This document shows positions 31,296 through 43,412 of a stretch of 64,000 nt of DNA, piece by piece (the stretch's first letter is position 1; each line of letters begins with the position of its first letter). Location of the stretch: assembly GCA_028274465.1 (NCBI GenBank), contig CM051456.1, positions 94,350,753-94,414,752 of the forward strand, in the 5' to 3' direction. A program made the position numbers and the translations under genes. The notes under the pieces were generated by a model, which was not told where the DNA came from, searched no databases, and saw nothing but the letters and a program-made list of their open reading frames with translations. The stretch comes from Plantago ovata. Its lineage: Eukaryota > Streptophyta > Magnoliopsida > Lamiales > Plantaginaceae.

Positions 31296-32574
31296 TGATG
31301 AACGAGCTGGTGTCGTGTTCCAACGCGAACGAATCAAATAAATTTGTTATTTAGCCAAAGGCAATTCACAACTACAACAAAAACCGTAGTATAGCAGTAG
31401 AATGACCTCGAGTGTCGTTCTCTAAGAACTATAACTAGCTTTATCTATTTAACTAAGAATATAAAAACAGCAGATGTAAAAGCAAAGATTTTTCTAACAT
31501 ATAATGGAGATTGGTGATAGTATGATCCTTCAAAGCGTAACGGGTCAATAATCATGCGTAAATTCCTCGGTCTTGCATGGAGATCTTTGATCAATCTAAT
31601 GTCCTGTTACAATTATTAAGCACTACGAAGATAAAGATACTGACAAGTCAAGCACTATTGTCCAATTGTGTTCCGTAATTATTCAACACTACGAAGATAT
31701 AGATGTGCATAGGTCGACGAGGGTCCAATTGTGCATAATAATTAATACAACATACGAGAATTTAGGCTGAGCCTGATCAACGAAATAAAGCAATAACACG
31801 GAGTATAATGCGCGATATAGCCATTAGCATGATTATCTTCCCTTCGCTAAGAATTCACATACTACCACCAACGATAAGTTGAGCTACTCATAATAGGCAT
31901 GCAATCAACAGAAATCATAGAAGAAAACATGTTGAAAGATATATAAAAATAAGTAGAATAAACCGTAAGATACAATATTACCGAAGGGTGTCAGTCTCCG
32001 AAGAATCGCGATCTTACAAGCTCCAAACTGCTATGAAAAAGTGTCTCCTAAGCTACGAACCCCCAGAACAGGCTCTGGGAAGTTCCTATCTAAAACTACA
32101 GAGAAAGGTGAGAGAATAGGTCTGGAAAAGTATGAAATTCGGAGAAAAACTGAGCAACTATATATAGGCTTCGAAATAGTGTGGGGCGATTCGCCCCACG
32201 TCCCGGGCGATTCGCCCGGGAGTAATTTTCGCGGAATTCCGTGTTTTCGACGCGTTTTTGGATTTCTTCCCCTTTTCGGACTCGGTTTCTGACTTCTAGT
32301 TGCCTTCTAACCTCCAGATTCAACCCCTAGACTCCAAATCCTATCCGGAAACCTTCAGACACTCCAAATAGGCTTCTGGAACACCAATTCCTTGTCAATT
32401 TCAATATAATTGCCCGGAAATCCTCGTTTTTCAACCAAAACCTGTAAAATAAAATCTAAAGGGAAACGTGACACTATTCTAATAAAATGCACTAAAATAT
32501 AGCTAAATTAACATAGAGGATAGCTAAAATAGGTGAAAAAGACTCAAATGAAAGTGTAAAATACACATTCATCA
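31296..32574 (-). repeat. 3' LTR of B
   Basis: 1,279 bp. It has only two GC palindromes (32181-32222) where the 5' LTR has four. This explains most of the 40-bp length difference between the LTRs. Confidence 0.92.
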
Positions 32575-32590
32575 AACTCCCCAAACCGAA
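32575..32590 (-). promoter_or_regulatory. Polypurine tract of B
   Basis: GGTTCGGTTTGGGGAGTT on the minus strand abuts the 3' LTR. Confidence 0.85.
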
Positions 32591-34085
32591 CCTTTGCTTG
32601 TCCTCAAGCAACTAAGCTAGACTCTAATGCAAAAAACAATGCAAGACACAAAATGGAGTCTCATGCCAAATAAAATGAACTAATCTACTGAATCTATCAA
32701 AAAACATATGAACAAAAACCATATAAATCAAAGCATGAATATAGGTTGAAGAATACCTCGATTGACTCATACACATCCACATAAGCACTTATGTCAAGAC
32801 AAGATAGTCTCTCGTAACATTCTCTACCTGGACCTAGTCAGTGACGACGTAATGAAGCATGCTAAGATACGAATGGTTGTCCCGTGCCTACGAAACTGAG
32901 GTCTTACTGCTGTTCACCAAGTTTAAGACTTTCCCTCAAAGAGGTCGAACCAGTACTGGCTCTCATCAAACGAAGGAGGGTTCCCTATAAAAGATAACAC
33001 TCCCCTATTCTACCCATCTCTCAGGTAAAGTCTTAAGCTATTCACCACTTCCTGAGTGGCAGGACGAGGGTGGTCTAGAACAGATGACACTCAAGACAAA
33101 AAAGATAAAAAATAGAAAATTACAACACGATTGCGAACATTACAAGAATTGGAAAATGAGACACAACACTTTGCTAAACTGCTATTTGGCTTTCTTTTTT
33201 GGACCCTTCTTTGCTTTTTGGGGTCTTTTCCTTTTTTTCTTTTTTTTCTTTCCAGTTTCTTTTTTCTTTTTTTCTTTTTTCCTGGAATTTTTCTTTCTTT
33301 TTTTCGATTTTTTTTTTAGCCAGCAGTAGCATAACAAAAAAGAGAGAAAATGGCTCACACGACTTCCCCAAACCTATTCGAAAGAATAGGTTGGAGTACA
33401 AAATTTACGGAAAAGGAAAAACAAACTCACGATACGGAAATGAAAAACGAAAACAAGTCTAATGATGGTGTAACCCCCTCCCCAAACCTATTCGGAAGAA
33501 TAGGTTATAAACAAAGGATCACACAACCTCACACTACCTCCTTCCTAGGTATTTAGCAATCTCAAAGCATGGTGAAGACTTGTTGCCTCTTAGGTACATA
33601 ATTACTCGGGAAAACAACCATAAGACCCTAACATGCATCATCCTATTATAAAGGCCTTCGTGAACCGCAGTAGAGAAAACACCACTAAGTGATGTCGAGA
33701 CTACCAAGTTTAACTAAGTGCAATACATAAATGTGACAAGCCAAGCGAGAAAAACCTTAAACAAATTCATAGAGATGAAGCATACGATTAATGGCATAGT
33801 TAGTTGATCTACCCAACAAAAAAGTTCAAAAAATTCGGCAATAAACTCCATATAAAACATGCAAGACTATTTTAGGAAAGCAGTAAACGTGCAAATGCAA
33901 AAAATTTCACGAGTTTAATATAAGCAAGATAAGTATAGAGATAACCAGCGATAACCTCCTCCCCAAACCTGAATGTCGTCGCTCGTCCCGAACGTCAAAA
34001 GTGGATCCAAGGTGAGAGCTAATGCTTGTATAAGTGACCTATAATACTCAATCAAACTCGTGAGAAAACAAAACAATAAAACACA
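32591..34085 (-). other. Long non-coding tail of B
   Basis: About 1.5 kb without genes. It contains the pyrimidine-rich plus strand (A/G tract on the coding strand) at 33190-33325, two AACCTATTC stem-loops near 33370 and 33490, and the empty form of the site where M inserted in A (near 33455). It is shared with A and E. Confidence 0.75.
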
Positions 34086-35003
34086 CTAACCTTCAGTGGA
34101 GGCGGTAAGGGTGAGCTCTAGGTGATCAACCTCCCTTTGATCACTAGATATCTCGAAGTATGGCTTCACTCGCTGGCCATTCACCTTGAAGGTATTGCCC
34201 GTCTTTGGATCAAAGAGTTTTACAGCTCCATGGGGAGCAACTTCGATAATTTCGTACCGTCCATCCCAACGAGTACGGAGCTTTCCAGGAAATAGTCGAA
34301 GGCGAGAATTAAATACCAAAGCTTTATGTCTAGGAATCAATTCCTTACGTACTATACCACGATCATGATACTTCTTAGTACGTTCCTTGTAGATCTTGGC
34401 ATTTTCATAAGCACCTAGTCGTAATTCATCAAGTTCATCTAGTTGCAACAATCGTTCCTCGCCAGCTTTTCCCATGTCAAGATTGAGTGTTTTTATGGCC
34501 CAATATGCCTTGTGTTCCAGTTCTACGGGAAGGTGACATGCTTTCCCATACACAAGTCTGTACGGAGTGGTCCCGATCACTGTCTTGTAGCTAGTCCTGT
34601 ATGCCCAAAGTGCTTCATTCAATTTTCCTGCCCAATCCTTTCTACTAGGCTTCACTACTCGCTCCAGGATCTTCTTGATTTGACGGTTGCTGACTTCGAC
34701 TTGTCCCGACGTCTGTGGGTGATAAGGTGTAGCGATACTATGGTGGACACTGTATCTATTAAGAAGGGAGGCAAACGTTCTATTTACGAAGTGTGACCCT
34801 CCATCGCTGATGATTGTCCTAGGGCACCCAAATCTCGAGAATATTACTTCCTTAAAGAACTTCATGACCACTGCGCCGTCATTTGCTTTTGTAGGAATTG
34901 CCTCCACCCATTTAGTCACATAGTCCACTGCAACAAGAATGTATTCATAGCCTCCACTGGATGGGAATGGTCCCATGAAATCAATGCCCCATACATCGAA
35001 AGA
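34086..35003 (-). pseudogene. Integrase core and C-terminus of B
   Basis: Reads [20 protein letters not shown] onward. Catalytic residues: Asp in [11 protein letters not shown] (first Asp also in WGIDFMG), Asp in [11 protein letters not shown], Glu in [13 protein letters not shown]. The C-terminal part ([20 protein letters not shown]) ends without a chromodomain. It is in the same frame as the upstream 1,227-residue frame and separated by TAA at 35004-35006. Confidence 0.92.
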
Positions 35004-38000
35004 TTATACCAATAGATTCCCTTGAAGGGGCATTTCATCTTTCTTGCCAATACCACCACCTCGTTGACATGGGTCACAACTCTTCACAAAACTTCGAGCA
35101 TCTTTGTATATTGTTGGCCAGAAAAAACCTGCTTGCAGTACCTTGCGTGCTGTTTTCAACCCACTGTAGTGTCCCCCACAATTAAGCTCATGGCAATGGC
35201 TCAGTACACTTTGTTGCTCTTCTTGTGGCACGCATCTCCTTAGAATCCCATCAGCTCCTTCCTTGAATAGATGCGGATCATCCCATATGTAAGTCCTGCA
35301 TTGCTTGGCAAGAGCTCTCTTGTCTGAGGCTGAAAAGTTAGTGGGACAAACATTCATAGCCAAATAGTTTACAATATCTGCATACCATGGCTCTTCATTA
35401 GCTTTCATTAAGTGCTCATCGGGGAGGTCTTCATTGATGGGTATCGGATCAACAGGGATATTAGGTATTCTAGATAAATGATCTGCTTCTAAATTCTCCC
35501 TACCAGCTCTATCCACTATGGTCAAATCAAAGTATTGCAGTAAAAGGACCCAATGGATTAATCTAGGCTTAAAATCTTGCTTAGCTATCAAATGTCTCAA
35601 AGCAGCATGATCAGTATGGACATTCACAGGATGACCAATTAAATAAGACCTAAACTTTTGTAAAGCAAAAACAACAGCTAAAAATTCCTTTTCAGTAGTT
35701 GTATAATTAACCTGCGCAGAGTCTAGGGTCTTACTAACATAATAAATCACACGATACTGCTTATCAACTTTTTGGCATAAAACAGCACCCATAGCAAAAT
35801 TTGAAGCATCACACATAATTTCGAACGGAAGATTCCAGTCAGGCGGCACAACAATGGGAGCAGAAACAAGCTTTTCCTTAAGGGTATTAAAAGCAACTAA
35901 ACATTCATTAGAGAAATGGAAAACCACATCTTTAGCGAGCAAGCTACTTAAAGGTTTAGCAATTTTCGAAAAATCTTTAATAAACCTCCTATGAAAACCT
36001 ACATGGCCAAGAAAAGATTGCAATTCTTTCACACAAGTAGGTGGGGAAAGTTTTTCAATGATTTCGATCTTAGCCTTGTCTACCTCAATACCTCTTTCAG
36101 AAACTATATGTCCTAGAACAATGCCTTCTCTAACCATATAATGACTCTTCTCCCAGCTTAAGGTCAAGTTGCATTCAATGCACCTTTTCAAAACTAGATC
36201 TAATCTTTGCAAGCATTCATCAAAGGAATCACCAAAAAGGGAAAAATCATCCATGAAAACTTCAACAAATTTAGTTATCATGTCAGAGAAAACAGAAAGC
36301 ATGCACCTTTGAAAAGTGGCAGGAGTATTGCATAGTCCAAATGGCATCCTCCTATAGGCAAATGTTCTGAATGGGCAAGTGAATATCGTCTTCTCTTGAT
36401 CCTCCGGTGCAATCGGAATCTGGTAGAAACCTGATAAACCATCAAGAAAACAATAAAACTTCCGCCCCGCAAGGCGGTTTAGCATGTCATCTATAAATGG
36501 TAAAGGGAAGTGGTCTTTTTTAGTGGTGGAATTTAATCTTCTATAGTCAATGCACATCCGCCATCCAGTGGTCTTCCTAACCGGTACCAATTCTCCCTTC
36601 TCATTCTCTTCCACCGTGACTCCTGATTTCTTAGGAACTACATGTACCGGGCTCACCCATCGACCATCAGGAATGGGGTAAATCATATCAGCATCTAGCA
36701 ACTTGATCACTTCTTTTTTTACCACCTCTTGCATGGTTGGATTTATCCTTCGCTGAGGTTGCCTAACGGGTTTGGCATCTTGTTCTAGAGTGATGTTGTG
36801 CATGCATCGTGTAGGGCTAAATCCTTTGATATCACTGATCCCCCATCCTATAGCTGCGGAATTTTCCTTCAATACTTCAATCAGCTTACTCTCTTCATTG
36901 TCGGAGAGAAGTGAGGAGACAATTACAGGCTTCTTCTGATTTTCTCCTAAGTACACATACTTGAGGTGTGCAGGGAGCGGTTTCAATTCTAAGCTAGGTT
37001 CTTCAGGAAACCCACTTTCTTCTTCTTCTTCGTCTAATGGTTCAAGTACCTCTTTTCCTGCGGGAATTTCCGGGGTGTTGTCCATTATTTCTACTAGTTC
37101 CCTTGCTTCTTCGGTCATGTAGCACGTCTCAGCTCGCATTGTTAGTGCCTCCTCAAGTGGTTCATGATTACCATGGCAATGATGAAATTCGGGAATCACG
37201 GATTCGTAGCAATCGACAAATTTTAACTCCTCCGCAACTTCCTTATCTCTGATGCTACATCCTACCAACTCAATCTTCTCGCCCATTACCTCCATGGTTA
37301 TTTTCTTTCCCTTAAGTTCAAGGCATGTGTTGGTAGTTGCCATGAATGGTCTCCCAAGTAGTACTACGTGCTCACGGATATGGCTCTTTCCCTCATCCGC
37401 GGACTTCATTACTACAAAATCAGCTGGGATTATCAATTTTTCCACCTTCACAAGGATGTCTTCTATTATCCCGACTGGCCTCTTCACACTTTGGTCCGCC
37501 ATTTGGACGACCATATCAGTTGGTGTCAATTCTTCGAGTTCCAGGGCCTTGTACACCGAATACGGAATTAAGTTAATGCTAGCTCCTAAGTCAAGCATTG
37601 CCTTCGTAGTTCGTCCATTCCCTAAGGCGATGTCGATGATGAAGCTTCCAGGATCTTTTTTCTTTACGGGCAATCCGGCAATTGAGTTGACCGTTTCAAC
37701 CCCATTCACTTCCTTTCCTGAAGTAATCCTTTTGTTCTTGATCTCACGAAAGAATTTCGTATAAGCTGGAATGTTCTGGATTAACTCTAAGAGAGGCACA
37801 TTGACTTCCACTTTTGACAGGCGTTGGAATAGGGGTGAATCTTGAATATCCTTCTTGGCTGGTTTTATCCGACTCGGGAATGGCACATGTGGCTTCGGAG
37901 GAACATATGGATTGGAAGATTTGTGAAGTTCCCCTGGTATACTAGTTCCTATCTCGACTTCGTCATCATCTATGTCTACCACAGATGGTCTTGGTTCATC

Positions 38001-38687
38001 ATTCCTTTCCGGAACTTCTTGAGGTTCTTTGGAACTTCCGCTAACCTCTTGTTCTGTGCTTGGTCCTGTATTATTGATCTCAGTAGATTCCACCCGTTTA
38101 GGACGTACGAAGTTAGGAATTTTGGTCATCTTGCCTCCTCGGAGTAGAAGATTCACCTCTTCGCACTCATTCTCCTTAGTAGCAACAGCTGGAGGTTGCT
38201 CGGGATCAGTTTCAGGTGTCTCATCGGGAGGACTAGGACCGACCGGTTCCCTGGAGTTGGGGGGTGATTCGCCCCTCACCTCGGGTGGTTTGCTCACTAC
38301 TTCCTCGGGGGTATCCTCGACTGCTTTACCGCACCTTCCACACTTCAGTAGGCTAAGCTCTTTGATAAGTTGTTCAGTTACTTCGACCGCTTCAAAAGCC
38401 TTCTCGATGCGAAGATTGTTCTCAGCTTGCCCTACGTGTGCTATCTCGAAAACACTCTCAATGGCTTTAATCCCTGCGTAAAACGCAAGTTCCTCCTCCT
38501 CACTGATATCTTCGTCCTCAGAATATCCTTCGTATATCCCATCAGTTTCGTCTTGATTTGAGTATATGTTGGTGACTTCATACGACATTATTTCCTCGGA
38601 TTGTGCGGATCCATTGGCGTACTTTTGAAAGACCTTCACTGCCTCTTCAACTGTACATTCTTCTAAACCTCCACACATCCCATCCAC
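35004..38687 (-). pseudogene. Protease, reverse transcriptase, RNase H and integrase zinc finger of B
   Basis: 1,227 residues, open throughout. Order: gag C-terminal acidic region; retropepsin (MLDLGASINLIP, VVLLGRPFM, about residues 360-460); RT with WRMCIDYRRLN, FCFLDGLSGFYQIP-type motif, PFGLCNTPATFQRCM and the catalytic FMDD box (DD at 36247-36252); RNase H (FEIMCDASNFAMGAVL, YTTTEKEFLAVVFA, VHTDHAALRHL, GRENLEADHLSR); and the integrase HHCC zinc finger (HCHELNCGGHYS, CDPCQRGGG). All catalytic residues checked are present. The stop TAA 35004-35006 splits integrase. Confidence 0.95.
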
Positions 38688-39217
38688 TTAAAGCCTAACT
38701 TCATCACGTAGTCCTCCAACAAAAAAAAAATCAGCTCCCCATTGTCGAAACGGTGGTGGGGGAACTCACGTTTATACAGCTCAAAACGTTCATAGGTGTC
38801 ACAGAACCGCTCGTATTCTCCTTGCTTAAAGTGTTCGATCCGATTCCGTAGTGCAATCGTCTCATGGTAAGGCATGAAACGTGCCAAGAACTCCTCTACT
38901 ACTTGGCTCCAGGTCCTCAGTGATCCTGGTGCTAACCTCGCTATCCATATCCTCGGTTCATATCCCAAAGCAAAAGGAAATAATTTCCTGCATAATTGAT
39001 CCTCGGTGAACCCCTTTGCTGGAACTTTTGCTATTTCCTCTTCGTAGGACCTGATGAAGCTTATCGGATTCATATCCTCTCCATCTTCGAACCTCGGTAT
39101 CCTTCTCACTATGGAACTCGTTACCTCATACCCCGATAACTCTTGTTCCAAGTATATAGCTGACCCCCTCCTGACTTGCGAGAACGTAGGTGTCAAGCGG
39201 GCTTTTAAGGTCATCAT
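38663..39217 (-). pseudogene. gag of B (frameshifted)
   Basis: 184 residues with the retrotransposon gag core: FIRSYEEEIAKVPAKGFTE, LFPFALGYEPRIWIARLAPG, LRTWSQVVEEFLARFMP, YERFCDTYERFELYKREFPH. It runs out of frame at about 38690-38730 near a ttttttttttg homopolymer and overlaps the next frame, which continues the same domain (MDGMCGGLEECTVEEAVKVF). Confidence 0.88.
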
Positions 39218-39448
39218 ACCTGGAAATCTGTATCAGGAGTAACTCAAAACTGAAAATTAGCCTCGTTAGAAATTTCGAAAATCGAGAATATTTCTAGATA
39301 TCGAATACTACTAAGGCTAGGAAAGGAGAATTAGAAACAGACTAGGAAAATAGTATCTGAGAGAGATTAAAAAGGAAAACTAAAACTACTAGAATTAGGA
39401 ATTGAATGCTGAAAATATAAACAAATTAAACAGAAAAAAGGAGTATAG
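39218..39448 (-). other. Leader of B between PBS and gag
   Basis: Purine-rich non-coding leader, about 230 bp. It is nearly identical to the leader of C at 57480-57598, including gaattgaatgctgaaaatat. Confidence 0.6.
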
Positions 39449-39466
39449 TCCCCGGCAGCGGCGCCA
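39449..39466 (-). promoter_or_regulatory. Primer-binding site of B (tRNA-Asp type)
   Basis: TGGCGCCGCTGCCGGGGA on the minus strand, three bases inside the LTR. It is one base different from the PBS of C and E (TGGCGCCGTTGCCGGGGA). Confidence 0.9.
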
Positions 39467-39469
39467 ATT

Positions 39470-40788
39470 TGATGAACGAGCTGGTGTCTTGTTCCAACGC
39501 GAACGAATCAAATAAATTTGTTATTTAGCCAAAGGCAATTCACAACTACAACGAAAACCGTAGTGTAGCAGTAGAATGACCTCGATTGTCGTTCTCTAAG
39601 GACTATAACTAGCTTTATCTATTTAACTAAGAATATAAAAACAGCAGATGTAAAAGCAAAGGTTTTTCTAACAGATAATGGAAATTGGTGATAGTATGAT
39701 CCTTCAAAGCATAACGGGTCAATAATCATGCGTAAATTCCTCGGTCTTGCATGGAGATCTTTGATCAATCTAATGTCCTGTTGCAATTATTAAGCACTAC
39801 GAAGATAAAGATACTGACAAGTCAAGCACTATTGTCCAATTGTGTTCCGTAATTATTCAACACTACGAAGATATAGATGTGCATAGGTCGACGAGGGTCC
39901 AATTGTGCATAATAATTAATACAACATACGAGAATTTAGGCTGAGCCTGATCAACGAAATAAAGTAATAACACGGAGTATAATGCGCGATATAGCCATTA
40001 GCATGATTATCTTCCCTTCGCTAAGAATTCACATACTACCACCAACGATAAGTTTAGCTACTCATAATAGGCATGCAATCAACAGAAATCATAGAAGAAA
40101 ACATGTTGAAAGATATATAAAAATAAGTAGATTAAACCGTAAGATACAATGTTACCGAAGGGTGTCAGTCTCCGAAGAATCGCGATCTTACAAGCTCCAA
40201 ACTGCTATGAAAAAGTGTCTCCTAAGCTACGAACCCCCAGAACAGGCTCTGGGAAGTTCCTACCTAAAACTACAGAAAAAGGTGAGAGAATAGGTCTGCA
40301 AAAGTATGAAATTCGGAGAAAAACTGAGCAACTATATATAGGCTTAGAAATAGTGTGGGGCGATTCGCCCCACACACCGGGCGATTCGCCCGGTGTGGGG
40401 CGATTCACCCCACGTCCCGGGCGGTTCGCCCGGGAGTAATTTTTGCGGAATTCCGCGTTTTCGACGCGTTTTTGGATTTCTTCCCCTTTTCGGACTCGGT
40501 TTCTGACTTCTAGTGGCCTTCTCATCTCCAGATTCGACCCCTAGACTCCAAATCCTATCCGGAAACCTTCAGATACTCCAAATAGGCTTCTGGAACACCA
40601 CTTCCTTGTCAATTTCAATATAATTGCCCGGAAATCCTCGTTTTTCAACCAAAACCTGTAAAATAAAATCTAAAGGGAAACGTGACACTATTCTAATAAA
40701 ATGCACTAAAATATAGCTAAATTTACATAGAGGATAGCTAAAATAGGTGAAAAAGACTCAAACGGAAGTGTAAAATACACATTCACCA
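39470..40788 (-). repeat. 5' LTR of B
   Basis: 1,319 bp, TGGTGAATGTG start on the coding strand (3' LTR has TGATGAATGTG). Four GC palindromes at 40355-40436 sit just upstream of TATA (tatatatag, about 40333-40341). Confidence 0.92.
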
Positions 40789-40793
40789 CCCCA

Positions 40794-41189
40794 CACACCG
40801 GGCGATTCGCCTGGTGTGGGGCGATTCGCCCCACGTCCCGGGCGACTCGCCCAAGAGTGTTTTTCGTCCCAAAACGCGTTTTCGACGCGTTTTTGGATTT
40901 CTTCCCCTTTTCGGACTCGGTTTCTGCCTTCTAGTGACCTTTTAGCCTTCAGAGTCGACCCCTAGACTTCAAATCCTATCCGGAATCTTTCAGATACTCC
41001 AATTAGGCCTTCGGAACACCAATTCCTTGTCTACTTCAATATAATTGCCCGGAAAACCTCGTTTTTCAACCAAAACCTGTAAAATATAAACTAAAGGGAA
41101 ACGTGACACTATTCTAATAAAATGCACTAAAATATAGCTAAATTAACATAGAGGATAGCTAAAATAGGTTAAAAAGACTCATTCATCAA
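40794..41189 (-). repeat. 3' LTR of C, part 2
   Basis: Completes the LTR after element B, starting in the GC palindromes. About 20 bases near the terminus (aaatgaaagtgtaaaatacac) are missing compared with the 5' LTR, so the end reads gactcattcatca. Confidence 0.85.
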
Positions 41190-41887
41190 ACTCCCGAAAC
41201 CGAACCTTTGCTTGTCTTCAAGCAACTAAGCTAGACTCTAATGCAAAAAACAATGCAACACAAAAAATGGAGTCTCATGCCAAATGAAATGAACTAATCT
41301 ACTGAATCTATCAAAAAACATATGAGCCCCATGCCCATAGTTCTTGCATATTCGGCAAACTTCGTTCGAAACAGTTGTTCCAGTGGCGCTCTTGAGGACT
41401 TGTTTCAATTCGTTGGTAAAGCACTCGAATTGATCCCCATTCCCCCTATACATAGGGGCTTCTTGAGTCGGTGGAGCTTCAGGCCCACGTCTCCTAACCA
41501 TTGCCCTTGGGGCTTTGAATTGCGACCCCTTAGCAAGCCTTTCGAAAACTGCCCAGACAGCTTCTGCGGTTTCCTCCCAAATATTGCCACGACATTGGAA
41601 GTCCACCACTTGTTGGTTCTCGAATGTTAGTCCATTGTAGAAGTGTTGGACTAAATCATAAAGCTCAAAACCATGGTGAGGGCACTTGTTCATGAGGTCT
41701 TGGAACCTCTCAAACGCGGTGTATATGGTCTCATCATAGTCCTGTTTGAACCAGTGATTTGCGCCTTTAGCGCGGTAGTCAAGGTGTGAGGGAAGTATTT
41801 TTCCACGAAAGCTGAAAAAACCTTCTCCCAAGTGTCCAGCGAGCCCGCCGGTAGGGAACTCAACCACGACTTGGCTCTGTCGCCAAG
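41190..41887 (-). pseudogene. C gag (3' part) joined to the tail by internal deletion
   Basis: 41326-41887 encodes GDRAKSWLSSLPAGSLDTW through the zinc knuckle CRICKNYGHGAHM, very similar to A gag. At the zinc knuckle the sequence switches to the 3' tail (ttttttgatagattcagtag) and PPT at 41190-41207. The joint shares TCATATGT with both parents, so everything between zinc knuckle and tail was lost by a microhomology-mediated deletion. Confidence 0.88.
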
Positions 41888-41892
41888 CCCCA
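41888..41892. repeat. Target duplication of element E, CCCCA
   Basis: CCCCA at 41888-41892 and 57048-57052. Joining the flanks restores the C gag reading VFAMGLGDRAKSW. Confidence 0.93.
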
Positions 41893-43092
41893 TGATGAAT
41901 GTGTATTTTACACTTTCATTTGAGTCTTTTTTCACCAATTTAGCTATCCTATATGTTAATTTAGCTATATTTTAGTGCATTTTATTAGAATAGTGTCACG
42001 TTTCCCTTTAGTTTGTATTTTACAGGTTTTGAGTGAAAAACGAGGTTGTCCGGGCAATTATATTGAAGTAGACAAGGGATTGGTGTTCCGAAGGCCTATT
42101 TGGAGTATCCAGAAGATTCCGGATAGGATTTGAAGTCTAGAGGTCGAGTCTGAAGGCTAAAAGGTCACTAGTAGACAAAAACCGAGTCCGAAAAGGAGAA
42201 GAAATCCAAAAACGCGTCGAAAACGCGTATCTGGCCGAAAAAACCTCCTGGGCGAGTCGCCCGGGACGTGGGGCGAATCGCCCCACACCAGGCGAATCGC
42301 CCGGTGTGTGGGGCGACTCGCCCCACACCTGCCGAATCACTATATATAGTTGCTCAGTTTTCTCCGTTTTTCATACTTTTCCAAACCTTTTCTCTCACCT
42401 TTCTGAGTAGTTTTAGGTAGATATTCTCCAGAGCCTGTTCTGGGGATTCTTAGCTTAGGAGATACTTTTTCTTAGCAATTTGGAGCTTGTAAGATCGCGA
42501 TTCTTCGGAGATTGACAACCTTCGGTAACATTGTATCTTACAGTTTTTCTATTTATATTTATATATCTTTCATCATGTTTTCATTCATTCATGGTATGAT
42601 TTCTGTTGATTGCATGAGAACTATGAGTAGCTAAACTTCTCGTTGGTGATAGTATGTGATTTCTTACCGAAGGGTTAATAATTATGCTAATGGCTATATC
42701 GCGCATTATACTCTGAGTTATTGCTTTATTTCTTTGATCTATCTAAATCTATATTTTCGTAGTGTTGAATAATTACGGAACACAATTAGACAATTCATTG
42801 ATCAAAGATCTCCATGCAAGACCGAGGAATTTATGCATGATTATTAACCTGTTATGCTTTGAATGACCATACTATCACCAATCTCCTTTATCTGTTAAGA
42901 AAAACCTTTGCTAAGTCGTCTGCTGTTTTATATTCTTATGTTAGATTAGATAAAGCTAGTTATAGTCCTTAGAGATCGACACTCGAGGTTATTCTACTGC
43001 TACACTACGGTTTTCGTTGTAATTGTGAATTGCCTTTGGCTAAATACAAATTTATTTGATTAGTTGGAACCCGACAATCCAACCGTTCATCA
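41893..43092 (+). repeat. 5' LTR of E
   Basis: TGATGAATGTG to AACCGTTCATCA. GC palindrome cluster at 42246-42333, TATA at about 42339-42347 (actatatatagt). Confidence 0.95.
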
Positions 43093-43095
43093 AAT

Positions 43096-43113
43096 TGGCG
43101 CCGTTGCCGGGGA
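43096..43113 (+). promoter_or_regulatory. Primer-binding site of E (tRNA-Asp type)
   Basis: TGGCGCCGTTGCCGGGGA, three bases after the LTR. Confidence 0.93.
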
Positions 43114-43412
43114 GTATACTCCTTTTTTCTGTTTAGCTTATTTATATTTTCAGCATTCAATTCCCTACAGAAGAACAGGCTCTGAGGGTTTGCTCTCAGA
43201 AAATTTCACTTTCTTACCCTATTTCTTTCCCCCTATCTTTTTCAGTAAATCTGATCTTGGTTACCTTCCGTGCTTGTGCTCTCGAAGTTCTTAGTTACAT
43301 TGTGTTTATTTGCACTCTTTGTGCTTTTCTTTGCAAGTTTTTGTTTTTCTTTTGTGGATTCTGCTCCTTGGTTTCTTGTTTCCTCGTGTGCAGAAACTAG
43401 TAATATGAAAGG
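43114..43412 (+). other. Leader of E
   Basis: Non-coding T-rich leader between PBS and gag; no confident ORF. Confidence 0.5.

Larger units (their letters stand above)
31296..40788 (-). mobile_element. Athila-like gypsy element B with pol, full-length but mutated
   Basis: 9.5-kb minus-strand element with both LTRs, target duplication CCCCA (31291-31295 and 40789-40793), tRNA-Asp-type PBS, gag, protease, RT, RNase H, integrase, long tail and PPT. It is the only gypsy copy in the window with pol. Motifs FMDDFSLFG, the absence of a chromodomain, and the PBS all fit the Athila lineage. It is broken by a gag frameshift and one TAA in integrase. It inserted into the 3' LTR of element C. Confidence 0.92.
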
